From: Macrosoma leucophasiata
Taxonomy: Eukaryota > Arthropoda > Insecta > Lepidoptera > Hedylidae
Assembly (NCBI GenBank): GCA_036365455.1
Contig: JAWQUS010000017.1
Coordinates: 2,356,001-2,420,000, forward strand
Direction of reading: 5' to 3'
Length of the DNA stretch: 64,000 bases
Part shown: positions 33,793 through 44,717 of the stretch, piece by piece
Layout of the letters: each line of letters opens with the position of its first letter
How positions within the stretch are numbered: position 1 is the stretch's first letter
Notes under the pieces: generated by a model
Told to the model about the DNA's origin: nothing
Seen by the model: only the letters and a program-made list of their open reading frames with translations
Databases searched by the model: none
Position numbers and translations under genes: made by a program

Positions 33793-34105
33793 TGCCTCAG
33801 TACGTAGTGGTAGCAGGCCACTACTACTGCGCTGGGAATCCTGGGTTCGATTCCCGGGTCGGGGACTATCAGAGATAACGGTTTAAAGTCCTTTATCTCT
33901 GGTTCTATTGGGATTTTTCCATTTTCTGGAAGTTTCCCAGTTCCTCCGGAGTTTGGTAATGTGCCCGGAGATGGCAACAGGTTCGCCACCTGTTACATAG
34001 GCCAAAACGTAACCGGCGAGTCGTGGGTGTTTGCATGTATGCTTGAATGCATGCATTTACCTCTGCCTATCCCTTCGGGGATTACAGGCGTAAAGTTACG
34101 TTTTT
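33793..34105 (+). mobile_element. family E tRNA-derived SINE, fullest copy
   Basis: The head has 'tagtggtagcaggccac' (A box-like) and 'gggttcgattcccgggtcgg' (B box and T arm). The body has 'atctctggttctattggg', 'ccattttctggaagtttccc' and 'gtcgtgggtgtttgc', and the end 'ccttcggggattacaggcgt'. Confidence 0.8.
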
Positions 34106-34459
34106 AGTGGTGTAAATAGTACAAACATAAGACGTTACAGTAGGTGGTGTATGAGAAAGCGTCGAGTGGAGGAGTCTCAAAATGAGCGCCTGAAGCGCAC
34201 CAGAGAAAGAAATAGATGACATGATGACAATGGGACCACCTGTGTATACCCCATTTTTTTCAAACAAATAAAATGTCCAACCTACAGGCGGTTTCGATTG
34301 AACGCGGTTTATAATAACAATGTTTAAACAAACGTAGCTATTATTAGTATTATTACAGTAAAAGTAGGTATTTCAACTTAGAAGGTTCCGAAAGCAACAC
34401 GGATCATTATTATAAAAAAACTGGTTGCCTGTAAAGTCGGTTTTACGGGCGAAGATTTT

Positions 34460-34606
34460 ACGTGACAACGTCTTTTTCTCGGTAGAAAGGCATTCGCCGG
34501 TCCGGCAGGCCTCTCTCTCGTTCGGTGACTCATCGTTACGTTACCGGGCGTTACACTTTTTCATGAGTGACTCCGAGCCGCAACCTAATTTAAGACGTTG
34601 TCACGT
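34460..34606. mobile_element. MITE with ACGTGACAACGTCTT inverted ends
   Basis: ACGTGACAACGTCTT at 34460-34474 is the exact inverse of 34592-34606. The interior includes 'gaaaggcattcgccggtcc' and 'gttacgttaccgggcgtta'. The element may extend a few bases further each side. Confidence 0.65.
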
Positions 34607-34657
34607 CAAAAAATATCGAAAACCTTTCAAGTGTGCTATGAAATTTGAAGAGTTTTT

Positions 34658-34918
34658 ACTGGTGGTAGAGCTCCAGTGACGGAGCTCGCGGGCGTAGGCA
34701 CCACCGCATTACCTAATTTACTTGCCGCTAAATGGTAGTGTTCATCTCCATTGAGTTCCGGTCAGGTGGTAATGTACGGCCTCGTACTTTCCGACACAGA
34801 AGTGGTAACGCATCTGCATATTGACCTCTGGTCTTTGTGTGGGTGTATATAGGCTACAGGCTCATCACTTAACATCAATTTGAACTGCATGCTTGTTTAC
34901 CACATTCGTTACAAAAAA
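34658..34918 (+). mobile_element. family A element
   Basis: From 'ctggtggtagagctccag' to 'tgcttgtttaccac' and an A tail, with a deletion in the 'cataacaccttaggcc' part. Confidence 0.82.
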
Positions 34919-35329
34919 AGCTCCCTCGATTTCTCCAGGATCCCATCATCACATCTTGAAATGGTGACAATCAGACCACCTGTGAGGTATACGGCCACAA
35001 GGCACGGAACATTATTATTATTTATTATTATAAAAAACATCGAATCTTTTTAGGTGTGTTAAGAAATTTGAAGAGTTCCCTCGATGTCTCCAGGATCCCA
35101 TCACCACATATTGATATGGTTACAATGGGACCACCTGTGAGGTATACTCTTTCAAACAAAAAAAAGAATTATCCGAATCGGTACAGACGTTTTAAAATTA
35201 TCGGTGAACATACATAAAATAAAAGATTCCGACGAATTGATAACCTCCTGCTTTTTTCGCAGTCGGTTAAAAAGTAGGCGCATTGATCGAGTCTGTAGCT
35301 AATACGTCGCTGTTTAGTGTATTGTAGCA

Positions 35330-35671
35330 TATTCCATGCGGAGCACAACAGTGCTGAACTCTACCATTTGTCAGCAGATAGATACTGGTGGTAGAGCTCC
35401 AGTGACGGAGCTCGCGGGCGTAGGCCCCACCGCATTACCTAATATACTTGCCGCTAAATGGTAGTGTTCAGCACTCGTGTTCCGGTCAGGTGGTAATGTA
35501 CGGCCCTGTAATTTGCGGCACAGAGGCATAACACCTAATGCCTCAGGAGTGGCAGCGCATCTGCATTTTGACCTCTGGTCGTTGTGTGGGTGTCTATAGG
35601 CTGCAGTTATCACTTAACATCAATGTGAACTGCATGCTTGTTTGCCAATATTATTATATTAAAAAAAAATA
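35330..35671 (+). mobile_element. family A: reverse 5' fragment joined to a full plus copy
   Basis: 35330-35383 is a reverse fragment ('ctgaactctaccatttgtc'). From 35384 a near full-length plus copy runs to an A tail at about 35669. Confidence 0.82.
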
Positions 35672-35683
35672 AGCCTGGGTTGC

Positions 35684-36115
35684 TCCACGGTATTTGTTAA
35701 GGTTTAACAGATTTCTTTAAGTTAGAGAAGAATGTGAAATGGTACAATTACTTTATCTTTTACTAGCAGCCCGCCCCGGCTACGCGCGGGTGCAATGTTA
35801 CCTACCCTCTCCTATTCGTCTTAGCGTGATGATTATAGATATAGCCTAAAGCCTTCCTCGATATCTTTTTTAGTTTAGGCAGTTTACGCAAAATAAGTAA
35901 CTTTTCTGGTTGATTTTCTACACCTTGTGTCCGAAAAACCAAAACATATTACGGAACCCTATTTTTTCCAAAATAAAATATAGCCTATATTACCCGTGGA
36001 TAATGTAGCTTTCGAATAGTGAAATAATTTTTAAAATCGGTCTTAATTTTTAAATTTCCTCTTTATAATATAATGCGGTGGTGCCTACGCCCTCGAGTCC
36101 CTGTTCTCTACCACA
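35684..36115. repeat. half fold-back MITE and retroelement tail
   Basis: 35684-35762 is half of the 'gcctgggttgctcc' fold-back family. 35764-36060 starts 'agcagcccgccccggctacg', a common lepidopteran retroelement tail. 36072-36115 is a reverse family A 5' scrap. Confidence 0.5.
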
Positions 36116-36179
36116 AAAGCTTTAGATATCTAAAGCTTTTCATCTTAGAACAAAAAATCTTAATTCTATGACATGACGA

Positions 36180-36340
36180 CCCGGTTAGTCCAGCGGTGTG
36201 AGACGACCGTATGATTCGAAGAGTCGCGGGTTCAATCCCCGCAGCGGGACAAATATTTGTATGGCCTTCAGATATTTGTTTCGGGTTTGGGTATTTGAGT
36301 ATTATCAGCTATAGGTCAGACGTGGGTCAGACCTAGTTGT
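36180..36340 (+). mobile_element. family D tRNA-derived SINE, 3' truncated
   Basis: 'cccggttagtccagcggtg' (A box-like), 'gcgggttcaatccccgc' (B box), 'acaaatatttgtatggcc' and 'tttcgggtttgggtatttg'. Confidence 0.8.
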
Positions 36341-36789
36341 TATATTTTATCAAAAACTCCTGTATAAATTACCTCCATCTCTAAATTTAAATAAATCTAA
36401 AGTAGTTTTTGTAGCGCCATCTATTTCAACTCTTCTGAAATATACCGAGCTCTTCCTTGTCTCTACATGAACTTCTGTTGTCGCTCGGTGTATTTGTGGA
36501 GAATAGCGCCATCTGTTGACATTTTTATGAATGTAATAAACACTACACTAAAAAACAAAAACCTCTGTCAGTATGTATTAAAACCAGCATTCTTATCAGT
36601 ATCTGTAAAGCTTGTTTGAACCCTAGTTATCCTACGGTTCACTGATTTGCATACCGTGTGCATTTAATCCGAACGTAATGGTTGCAATCTCTCAGTTATC
36701 ATGCGTGAGGCGAATCCCACCCAATCTTTAAAGCTTTAAAATCGAATTTCGTTCGACAAGCTTGCAATGTTTACAAGCACCCTGTTTCG
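36341..36789. other. no gene seen
   Basis: Contains twin 'gcgccatctatttcaactc' and 'gcgccatctgttgac' motifs around 36415 and 36506, typical of scattered lepidopteran repeats. No exon recognised. Confidence 0.3.
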
Positions 36790-37515
36790 GCTTAAATCAT
36801 CGTAAGCGGGTCGTCCTTTATCAAGTGCGTGTTGCGTGTGTCGGACCGCAAAGCGCAGACGGGAGGTTCCCCCGGCTCGACATGACCGCGAGAGGCAATT
36901 ACGCCGCGCTGCGGTTCCGGTAGACGGCGCATCACGCGGTGCGGGAATATGCTCACGGCCGGCGTCAGTGAGAGAGCGTCGAGCCGCGGCGTCGCATATC
37001 GTCGCGTAACACGCCGACCGGACAACAACATGAGGTCGACCGGCCGCCGGGGCGAGCGAGTCCGGCCGGGGGCGGATCGGCCGGCACCCGGCGCGCACAG
37101 ATATGGATTTAAGATTAACGAGGGCACGTAGGAGGGGGCGCGGGCGGGAGCGGGGCGCGCGCGGCGTGTTTACGTGCGGGTGCAGGGCGTGCAGCGTGCG
37201 CGGATCGATGCTGGGCGGGGCGCGGCGGCGCGGGGCGGGGCGAGCCGGCCGCCGCCAGTCCGCCTCGGGGCCGCGTCCGCGCGGTCGTCGACAGAGAGTG
37301 GTCGTGCGGCGACCGGAGTGTCTCCGCGGGCGCCCGGCGGCGGCGGCGAGCCTCGCGCCGCCCGCCTCGATGCCGCGCGCAGCCGCAGCGTCCCCCCGCC
37401 CCCGCCCGTCTCCGTCCCCGCCGAGCACGGCCGCCGCGCGCGCAGCCACGCGCCGCGCCTCCGCCCGAGCCGGCCCGCGCCGCGTCTGCGCCCCGTCTTC
37501 CTCTGGGCGCGCCAG
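36790..37515. promoter_or_regulatory. very GC-rich, CpG-rich island at the 5' side of the giant exon
   Basis: Base composition changes sharply from AT-rich flanks to strongly GC-rich sequence dense in CG dinucleotides. No reading frame here looks protein-like: frames on both strands are Arg/Ala/Pro/Gly runs typical of chance opening in GC-rich DNA. It could hold a promoter and 5' exon, the end of an intron, or simply the GC-rich edge of the exon. Confidence 0.4.
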
Positions 37516-40500
37516 CACGAGGGCACCGTGCGCGAGGTCCGCTGCGAGGACTACGACCCGCGCAACCGCATCCGCATAGCGCGCACCGCCGCCGGCTGGC
37601 GTGTCATCCCGCGCACCGAGATCTACAACTCGATCCGGCTCCCGCCGCCCCCGCCCCCGCCCGCGCCCGCGCCGCCTTCGGCCCGAGAGCGGCGCCGGCG
37701 CCGACGCCGCGGTCGCTCGCGACGCCGCGCGCGCTCGCCCGCCCAGCCCGCGCCCGCGCCGGCCCTCGCGGCCTGGCTGCAGCCCGACCTGGAGTCGCAC
37801 ATCCCGTCGCACACGATCGCGGTGCCGCGCCCGCAGCCGCCGCCACCCGAGCCGACGCCGCTCGAAAACCTATTGGCGGTGGCGGAGCTCGAGTTCAATC
37901 AGCAGCGCGGCGACCGCCTCCTGGACCTCGAGCCGGCCTCCTACTCGTTCCTGCCGGCCGAGGAGGTCGCCCGCGACGTCATGTCGTTCGAGCTCGGCGA
38001 GCCGAAGCCGCCGGAGGACATGTTCTTCGAGCGGAAGGTGCCGCCCGAACGAGCCGAAGACTTCTCGGCCGACATGGTCACCAAGGATCTGTTCGAGACC
38101 ATCAGCGAAGCCCACTACCTCCCGGATCTCGGCGGGCCGCACGACGAGGCGCTCCTCGAGTCGCTCGTCGAGAAGGGTTGCGAAGACAACCAGATCCTCG
38201 GGCAGGCGTTGGATAAACTCGCCCATTTAGTGCACGGTTCCGGTGAATACCATGAAGAGGAGGAGGATATCCTCTTGGGAGGTCCGCCCGTGACGGACAT
38301 TATCGATGGGCTCGAACATTCGCTCGAGTCGCCGGGCCGGAGCAGCATCACCGCCGCTCAGGGACTTTTGCATCTCCATCAATTAGGAGATCATCACGCC
38401 CTGCCGGAACACGGTGACGTCGACCAAAATTATATATCTGACGAGGTGTTTACGGCGGCGGAGCCCGCTGAGTGTTCGATGGATACGTTAGCGACGGCTT
38501 CCGAGCTCCGCGAAGCGACAGCTGTTAACCACATAGAGTACGATCGATCCGCCGAGAAGAGGCTAGAGAATAATGTCGGAGCTACCGACGTAATGTATAC
38601 TGAAACTGTACCTGATTCACACGAGACTTATAATGATAAAACGTTCGAGGAGCATCAGCCGCAGTCTATGCCCGATCAGAGTGAAATGACTGCACCTAGT
38701 GATACGCCCGATGACGATATGTGTTCGAATATGTGTGAAAAAATAGAACCACCTGAACCATCTGAGAATGAAAACGTGGAAATGAGCGAGGATAACAATC
38801 AAGAGGTCCCGCCCGAGGTCGAGAGCATTGTGAAAGAAGAACCAGTGACAGAGGACACAGGACCGACAGATTTGAGCATAAAACACTCAGATAAAGCGGC
38901 ACCCTTAGTAGAAGCTAGTGATGCGGAAACGACGAATACTACGGAAGATAATTTATCTGAGAAAAGTGACGAACAACCGAAAGATTTGAGTGTGCATCGA
39001 CGTTTACCTACCCCGCATGCGTCGCCGAGAAGGATAGATATACAGCGGGCGCCGTCGAGAGAGTCAGACGCGATGCAATCGCCGCAACCGAGCGGAATCC
39101 CTGCCGTGCCTTCGTCGCCCGAAATATTCACCATGCCACTTACGAAAAGTAAACAAACATTGTTTTTGGAAACACTCCTTTCGTCGCCCTCACCCAAAAT
39201 GTACACTTCAGAAGTCACGATAACAAAGCAACAATGCGAACCGCTAAACTTAGGGAAAAACAGAAAATCTGCCAGCCCGACCGTGTCGAGTTGCTCCGAT
39301 GAAATGCGAAAATTAAATAAAGAATTCGGAGAACCCCAAGAAAAACGAATAAGACGCGAGTCGACGGAGGAATTAGCGAAAATTAGTAAAGTTTTCAATA
39401 AGTGTAGCGAGGAGCCGACGGAATCGAAAGCGAAAAAAACGGATAAGCCACTTCACAAGTCGAGTGACGAAGCCAGTCCGCTAAAACAATTACAAGTTTT
39501 AAAAACTAGTCCCGACTTCAACATTCCAGACCCATTGCTCGTACCTAAAGACAAACTTAACGCTATTTTAGCCGCGCCGGGTAGAGAGATACCGGCATTG
39601 TTGATCCAGAGACCGGAGCTAAGGCTACCGGAAGCGTTCGCTTTCCCGGCGATATTACAAGACCCGGACATACTGGTCATATCATTAGCGCAATTGGAGA
39701 GTATAATCGTTAACGACGAGAAAAAACAAGCATCGCAAAAACCAAAGGAATCAAAACCGGCGCCTAGTAAAAACGTACAAAGTTCAAATACCGAGCAAAC
39801 GAGTACATCGCAATCGGAGCAGGCGAGTCAGCCGAAGCCCATACCCTCAATGGACGCGTTAGCCGGTGACATAGACGCTGCAACATCAGCGGCGCTCAAC
39901 CAAATGCTATGGCTACCATACTTAAGCCAACTCGAAGCTATGGCGGCGTGCTCTCAGAACATGGATTTCCTGAAAGCGTTAAATTCTTCTGGTTATTCCG
40001 GCGCGAACTATCCTGACTTGTCGCAAATGTTTAATCCGTCGTCCCGCTTCATGGGGCCGACCGGTTTTCCGATGGTGCCACCGGTGGATTATGAAAATCG
40101 GTTGCAGTTCGCGATGTGGCAGGAGGCGATGGCACACGCGAACGCCTCGCAACGACCCAAACCGGGCCCCATGGAAGCCCAGATGAAAGAACTGTCCAAA
40201 TCCGGTGACGTGCAAAACCCGTACGTGCACTCCACTAAAAATCACCAAAGCAAGACGCATTCATCGGCGCGAACGAGTCCGGTAGCTCACAACTACAACA
40301 ACCAACGCTCGATGAATCATCATCCATTCATGCAGGGCATGTATCCGGGTATGAACCCGAACATCCGGCCGAATATGCCGCTACCGGGTCTACAGATTCC
40401 GTATTTCAACCCGCAATTGATGGGTAGCCAGCGGTCGCCGCGGACGGGACAGCAGAAGAGTCCGACGTCGCCGTACTATCCGAACAACAATTACCTTCAT

Positions 40501-40791
40501 TCGGTGAAGCAGAATGAGGGTCAGGTGCAACGGAGTAGCAGTACGAGTTCGCAGGAGTCGCCGCGGCCTAGGATTAGTGTGAAATCGCTTCAGAATCTTT
40601 TGGAGCCGACGGCGGCGGCGGTATCGGGAGTGGGCGGGCGGCGGTCGTCGAGCAGTACGACCACCATGGGCCGGAGAAGAGAGGAGCCGGAGGTAGGCAG
40701 CACCACGCCGGGAGAGCCTCCGCAGCACATGCCGCCACATCCACACGACCCCTCCTCGTTCCATCTATGGCATCCGCTGTTCGGCAAGTAA
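37516..40791 (+). CDS. giant exon of a disordered nuclear protein with CtBP-binding motifs, unnamed
   Basis: The frame is open for more than 3.2 kb. The first in-frame ATG is only at 37981, yet upstream codons look coding (HEGTVREVRCEDYD, then RNRIRIARTAAGWRVIPR), so an upstream exon should splice in. A pyrimidine tract ending in CAG at 37515 is my best acceptor; the frame itself is open back to 37174. Seen in order: a Pro-rich run near 37640, an Arg/Ser-rich basic tract at 37683-37740 (likely nuclear signal), an acidic and Ser-rich centre, PTDLS at 38863-38877, PKDLS at 38977-38991, PLNLGK at 39241-39258, a hydrophobic ordered-looking patch at 39525-39710 (LLVPKDKLNAIL to LAQLESIIV), a Met/Pro/Asn-rich C-terminal third, and LWHPLFGK. 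PxDLS and PLNL motifs recruit the corepressor CtBP, so a transcriptional corepressor or chromatin role is inferred. The TAA at 40789 overlaps a GTAAGT donor (GT at 40788), so this may not be the last exon. I considered a CHD/Kismet-type chromatin factor but see no chromodomain, helicase or BRK domain. Confidence 0.8.
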   Translation, partial: HEGTVREVRCEDYDPRNRIRIARTAAGWRVIPRTEIYNSIRLPPPPPPPAPAPPSARERRRRRRRGRSRRRARSPAQPAPAPALAAWLQPDLESHIPSHTIAVPRPQPPPPEPTPLENLLAVAELEFNQQRGDRLLDLEPASYSFLPAEEVARDVMSFELGEPKPPEDMFFERKVPPERAEDFSADMVTKDLFETISEAHYLPDLGGPHDEALLESLVEKGCEDNQILGQALDKLAHLVHGSGEYHEEEEDILLGGPPVTDIIDGLEHSLESPGRSSITAAQGLLHLHQLGDHHALPEHGDVDQNYISDEVFTAAEPAECSMDTLATASELREATAVNHIEYDRSAEKRLENNVGATDVMYTETVPDSHETYNDKTFEEHQPQSMPDQSEMTAPSDTPDDDMCSNMCEKIEPPEPSENENVEMSEDNNQEVPPEVESIVKEEPVTEDTGPTDLSIKHSDKAAPLVEASDAETTNTTEDNLSEKSDEQPKDLSVHRRLPTPHASPRRIDIQRAPSRESDAMQSPQPSGIPAVPSSPEIFTMPLTKSKQTLFLETLLSSPSPKMYTSEVTITKQQCEPLNLGKNRKSASPTVSSCSDEMRKLNKEFGEPQEKRIRRESTEELAKISKVFNKCSEEPTESKAKKTDKPLHKSSDEASPLKQLQVLKTSPDFNIPDPLLVPKDKLNAILAAPGREIPALLIQRPELRLPEAFAFPAILQDPDILVISLAQLESIIVNDEKKQASQKPKESKPAPSKNVQSSNTEQTSTSQSEQASQPKPIPSMDALAGDIDAATSAALNQMLWLPYLSQLEAMAACSQNMDFLKALNSSGYSGANYPDLSQMFNPSSRFMGPTGFPMVPPVDYENRLQFAMWQEAMAHANASQRPKPGPMEAQMKELSKSGDVQNPYVHSTKNHQSKTHSSARTSPVAHNYNNQRSMNHHPFMQGMYPGMNPNIRPNMPLPGLQIPYFNPQLMGSQRSPRTGQQKSPTSPYYPNNNYLHSVKQNEGQVQRSSSTSSQESPRPRISVKSLQNLLEPTAAAVSGVGGRRSSSSTTTMGRRREEPEVGSTTPGEPPQHMPPHPHDPSSFHLWHPLFGK

Positions 40792-41740
40792 GTGTCTTTT
40801 ATTATATGCTCAACTAACACTTATCCTGTGTATTTATCACATAAATAAGTACAGATTATATTTAGAATCTCGAGGATTATTAAGTGCTAATTCTTTCAAT
40901 TCCAAATCCAATACTCTATGCTGTGTTTCTGGATCATATTCATATTATTATAGATAAAAACTACGGAAAATTTTACAAACATTTGTAACCGCAATTCTTT
41001 AAAAGAAATAAAAAGTTTTTTTCATAGATAGTTTGAATTTTAGACAATACTCATTTTAGTAGGCACGTAATTTACCAGTTTTTTTACAATACAATAAGTT
41101 TTTACGTTACAATTTTAAAATGCCTAAAAGTACACCTTTGCTCTCTAAATACAAACCTTACAAAAAATCATAACAATTTTAGCATTCAATTAATTTATAT
41201 TAGCAATCATTGCGTTCAGTGAAATATGTAATTCAACTGAAAAAAATATGTTTAATTCAATACATGTATACCTATCTAACTAGTGAAACTCGTGGAGACA
41301 TAAGAATAAGAATATCGGTAAAGTTAAACGTAATACAATATAAGATAAGTAACTAACGAAGAGATTTAAAAAATTACAGCGATCAGTCCATCGATAAACA
41401 AAAAAAATTTTTTTTTCTAAAATATTTTTTCAGCTCCAATAATTTTTCATTATTATCGGCCGAAATTTTTTCTCTGATAATTAAGAAAAGTCTGAACATC
41501 TATTACATCTGATCCATACTTTATTCTTCCCAAACAGATATGACATGACTCTACAATTTGACTTCTACTAAAATACTTCTACTGAAATCGTTATAAACAA
41601 ATGTTTACACGGAACCACAAAAATATTTACATAAAACCTTCGCAGAATGTTCAGAAGAATCATCTAACTGTCGTAACTGGTACCTACCATGGTTTAATGG
41701 AAAGATAGCTTTCATAACAATAGACCAAAATAATATATGT
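40792..41740. other. 3' flank or intron of the giant-exon gene
   Basis: AT-rich; no second exon in frame with the giant exon could be recognised. It is a 3' UTR if TAA is the stop, or an intron if the GTAAGT donor is used. Confidence 0.35.
41007..41012 (+). promoter_or_regulatory. candidate polyadenylation signal after the giant exon
   Basis: AATAAA occurs about 215 bases after the TAA of the giant exon. It would fit if that exon is terminal; if the overlapping GTAAGT donor is used, it is irrelevant. Confidence 0.25.
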
Positions 41741-41799
41741 AAATAGCTGACCCGGCAAACTTCGTATTGCCTCAGAATAAAATAATGTGTCATAGGTTT

Positions 41800-42562
41800 G
41801 ATAGATACGGACTTTTGGTATGGAAAAATTAAATAGTGGTTTTTACTATTTCCCTTCAATGTCTTCATATTTTCGCGACCACGATCTTTTTCGCACGTTC
41901 TTGTCGTACGTGATCCCCTTTTCATCACCAGTTATCAGCTTCTTCAAAAATGATTCGGTTTCATTACGTCGTAATAAAGAATCAGAAATGAGTACACGGT
42001 TCATTAGGTTTCTTTCAGTGAACTCGTGAGGTACCCAAATATCGAGCTTTCATTGTACCCAGTTTTTTTCAAATGCGCCAAAACTGTTTTGTGATCAATT
42101 CTCAGTTCTTCAGCTACGTCGTAACTACTGATATGTCGATCTTGCTCCACTTTTTCAAAAATGGCATCCATTTTATCCGTAATAGGGCGACCAGAGCAAG
42201 GTGCATCTCTGACATCAAAATTTCCGGATTGAAAACGCTTAAACCAAATTTGTGCTACTCTCACAGACACCGCACTAGGTCCATAAACATCGCAAATTTT
42301 TTTCGCGGCTTGCGTTGCATTTTAACCTTTTTTGTAGTAAAATTTTAAAATGTATCGAATTTCTTTATTAGATTCACTCATCTTGACAGTACGAAAAACA
42401 AATGAAAATCACACATTTGCCTAATTTGAATTTGGAATTATGTTCTTTAAAATTTTAACTTTCAATGATACTAAAACCAGCCAGATACAAATACTACAGC
42501 CAAAGAGATTTTATTACAAGTTCATACATACTATAATGCGAAAAGACTTTTTCCCCAACCTA
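41800..42562 (-). pseudogene. cecropia-type mariner transposase remnant
   Basis: The terminal repeat ends 'ctttttccccaaccta' at about 42561 beside TA, and the 5' UTR is typical of the subfamily. The frame starts at about 42381 (MSESNKEIRYILKFYYKK), meets a stop, and continues SVRVAQIWFKRFQSGNFDVR and EELRIDHKTVLAHLKKTGY (paired helix-turn-helix) before a frameshift near 42030. Pieces of the early catalytic domain follow to about 41800. The catalytic D,D34D region and the other terminus are gone, so it is dead. Confidence 0.85.
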
Positions 42563-43039
42563 TTATATAGATAGCAGTACAATACAAAGTAGTGCAAATC
42601 ATTTAAACAAAATATTACGTCATTCATTTTGTCTAAGTTAAAATATGAATTGTAAAATTGTGTGTTGTCAGATATTGTGCCTATTCCAATAGTAGGTCAA
42701 AAGTTGCGAGTAAGTACACAATAATAAGCTGTGGCATAAAGGAAGGAACAATTTATCAATCAACATTATACGGGTCGTTCAGAGATTAATAATTTAAAAG
42801 ACAGTCACAACCCATTTAGATCTATTTATTGCTAAAGTTCGGTTGCACCAAAATGATTGTTACAGTTATGGTTTTTGTCAAAGGAGCAGTTACAAAATGT
42901 ATGGAGCTTGGACCTGCACCTTGTACAATACTCAACAATGAATATTGCACATCGAGCCTGCGAAACCATATTTTTAAAAACTTAAAATTTTAACATTACC
43001 ATGCCTGTACATTCTTGAATGTGGACTATTTGTAAAAAA
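42563..43039. other. no gene seen; left end of a family Q copy at about 42930-42965
   Basis: 'gaatattgcacatcgagcct' matches the Q terminus; the remainder is unrecognised. Confidence 0.3.
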
Positions 43040-43440
43040 CAATTTTCATATGTTTGAAACTTCCAGTAGCGCTCGTAGAAATGGCATGTTGTGCGCTGTA
43101 CCTTGTAAGACTCACTTGTATAAGCAAAGTACGAGTATCTTTGGTAGAGCTCATGCCATCTACAATAAATTTCCAAAGACGAAGAAGATCTATGACAAAT
43201 ATCGTAATATTTAAAAAGAAGCTTCATAATTTACTTTTAGACAAGAGATATTACAGGTTGCATGAATTTTTAGATGATAAAATTAACAGTTAAATCCTAT
43301 TATTATACTGAATTTTTACATTACTTAATAATAATATAAATATTGTACGCCCATCTGTGGCAGGAATTTGGCATGCTGATTGTATCTTAACTAACATCTT
43401 TAATGTACCCTTATTCCACAATAAATGAATTCTGATTCTG
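43040..43440 (+). pseudogene. LINE C-terminus and 3' end
   Basis: In frame: IVIFKKKLHNLLLDKRYYRL, then HEFLDDKINS and stop at 43290, the usual C-terminal phrase of jockey/CR1-like LINE ORF2. A short 3' UTR and a (GATTCT)n tail follow at about 43430-43448. Confidence 0.65.
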
Positions 43441-43479
43441 ATTCTGAAAGAGACGATAGGCTCGCTTCGCGTTATCTCT

Positions 43480-43585
43480 ACGGATATTTACGTGGTCAGT
43501 GTGCAGCAGAGTCAACGCTCTACGAAGTTGAAACTGACGATTGCTACTTTCATAGGCTCGATGTGCATTATTTCTTGATGAGCAC
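43480..43585. mobile_element. family Q MITE, right half
   Basis: 'gtgtgcagcagagtcaacgc' to 'gatgtgcattatttcttgat'. Confidence 0.5.
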
Positions 43586-43589
43586 TGTA

Positions 43590-44180
43590 TACATGTATCC
43601 TCATGCCAGGTCCCTCACGGCTCACGGGGAGAGTGTAGAGCGCCAGATATCCGGGTCCTGATACACCTCCCATGCTTCTTCTACATTCATCATTCTTTTC
43701 AGAATCAGAATCAGAATCTCATTTATTCATTTAGGGTGACAGGCACCTCTTATGACACGTCAAAAACAAACAAAATAAATTAAAGTGAATGACAATTGAT
43801 ATACATGTCAAACAAGATAAAAAATATATGTAAAGTCAAGAATATCACTAAAATAAAACTAAATATATTAAACTAATGTAAAAAGTATATCAGTAGAATG
43901 TCTCATTTCCCCTTTACAAACTGATAACAAAGAGTAACAAGAAAAAGAGTCATTCTTTGTCATTCACCGGCAGAGTTCCAAAGGCCAATATGGCTTCAGG
44001 CTAAGGCTTCATATATGCAAGCCGATTCCTTAGACTTTTGACCCCACCCTCAGACAGCACTCGACCTATTTGGTCATGGTAGGTCAGTCTTGATCATCCT
44101 GGGCCTCTAAAACTATTTACATTCGTATTGTATATCTGTTTAGTCATTCGCTCTTTCGACATTCTTTCTATAGAGCATAC
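43590..44180 (-). pseudogene. LINE ORF C-terminal remnant split by another LINE tail
   Basis: 'catgccaggtccctcac' and 'ctacattcatcattc' (43590-43697) continue at about 44008 ('tcatatatgcaagccgattcc') through GRPRLTYHDQIGR coding to 'cgacattctttctat'. Between them, 43698-44007 starts with AGAATC repeats, the reverse-strand 3' end of a different LINE. Confidence 0.65.
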
Positions 44181-44717
44181 CTTTTTCGTTTATACACCGA
44201 TAGTCTCATTTATGTAAGATTTAGCATTTTTTTTTAATACCTAAGTCGGCATGGAAATTGAACAACAAAACTGAATCCGTACAAAACATAGCAACTTTGT
44301 AATTAAGGAATCCATAAGAATACGCAGAAACGTTACCTTTTAAAACACGAACCTTTGATCACAACTTTCCTGTTCTATTGTTGAAGTTTTCTGCCACGTG
44401 ATTTCAAATTCGACAGACCTTTTGATGAAATTCAATGTTTTTATGTAACACCTAATGTCATACAGCGTCGCTCTGCCTGTATAGTCAAGGTGGGTTTTAC
44501 CAGCCGTGCCCCAGGCTACTCGGCCTCCCCTATCTTTTTATAGTGAAAACTTCTTGTGATTTGAAAGTCGATAAAACGAAAAATGGGACGGTAAAAAGAG
44601 AAAGACACCTAAATTCATAAGATTTAGCATGGAAAAAAATGAGACAGGAAGTCCATAATTTTCAACACAGAGGCTTAAGCATCGGAAGTTGCATTGCATC
44701 CACATTGAAATCTCTTT

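Noticed and set aside
37174..37515. Using the full upstream extent of the giant frame as coding
   Set aside because: No ATG occurs in it, the residues are low complexity, and an acceptor-like pyrimidine tract plus CAG ends at 37515. Kept as open but unproven.
36736..37812. Minus-strand open frame of 358 codons over the GC island
   Set aside because: The product is Arg/Ala/Gly/Pro runs typical of the antisense of GC-rich coding DNA; it overlaps the giant exon and has no recognisable domain.
37103..38230. Other plus-strand frames over the 5' part of the giant exon (37103-37579 and 37601-38230)
   Set aside because: Same GC-driven opening in alternative frames; the sequences are low-complexity Arg/Ser runs, while the chosen frame stays open for over 3 kb and contains sensible motifs.
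37516..40791. Naming the giant exon as a CHD7/Kismet-type remodeller
   Set aside because: No chromodomain, helicase, SANT or BRK motif is visible; resemblance is only compositional.
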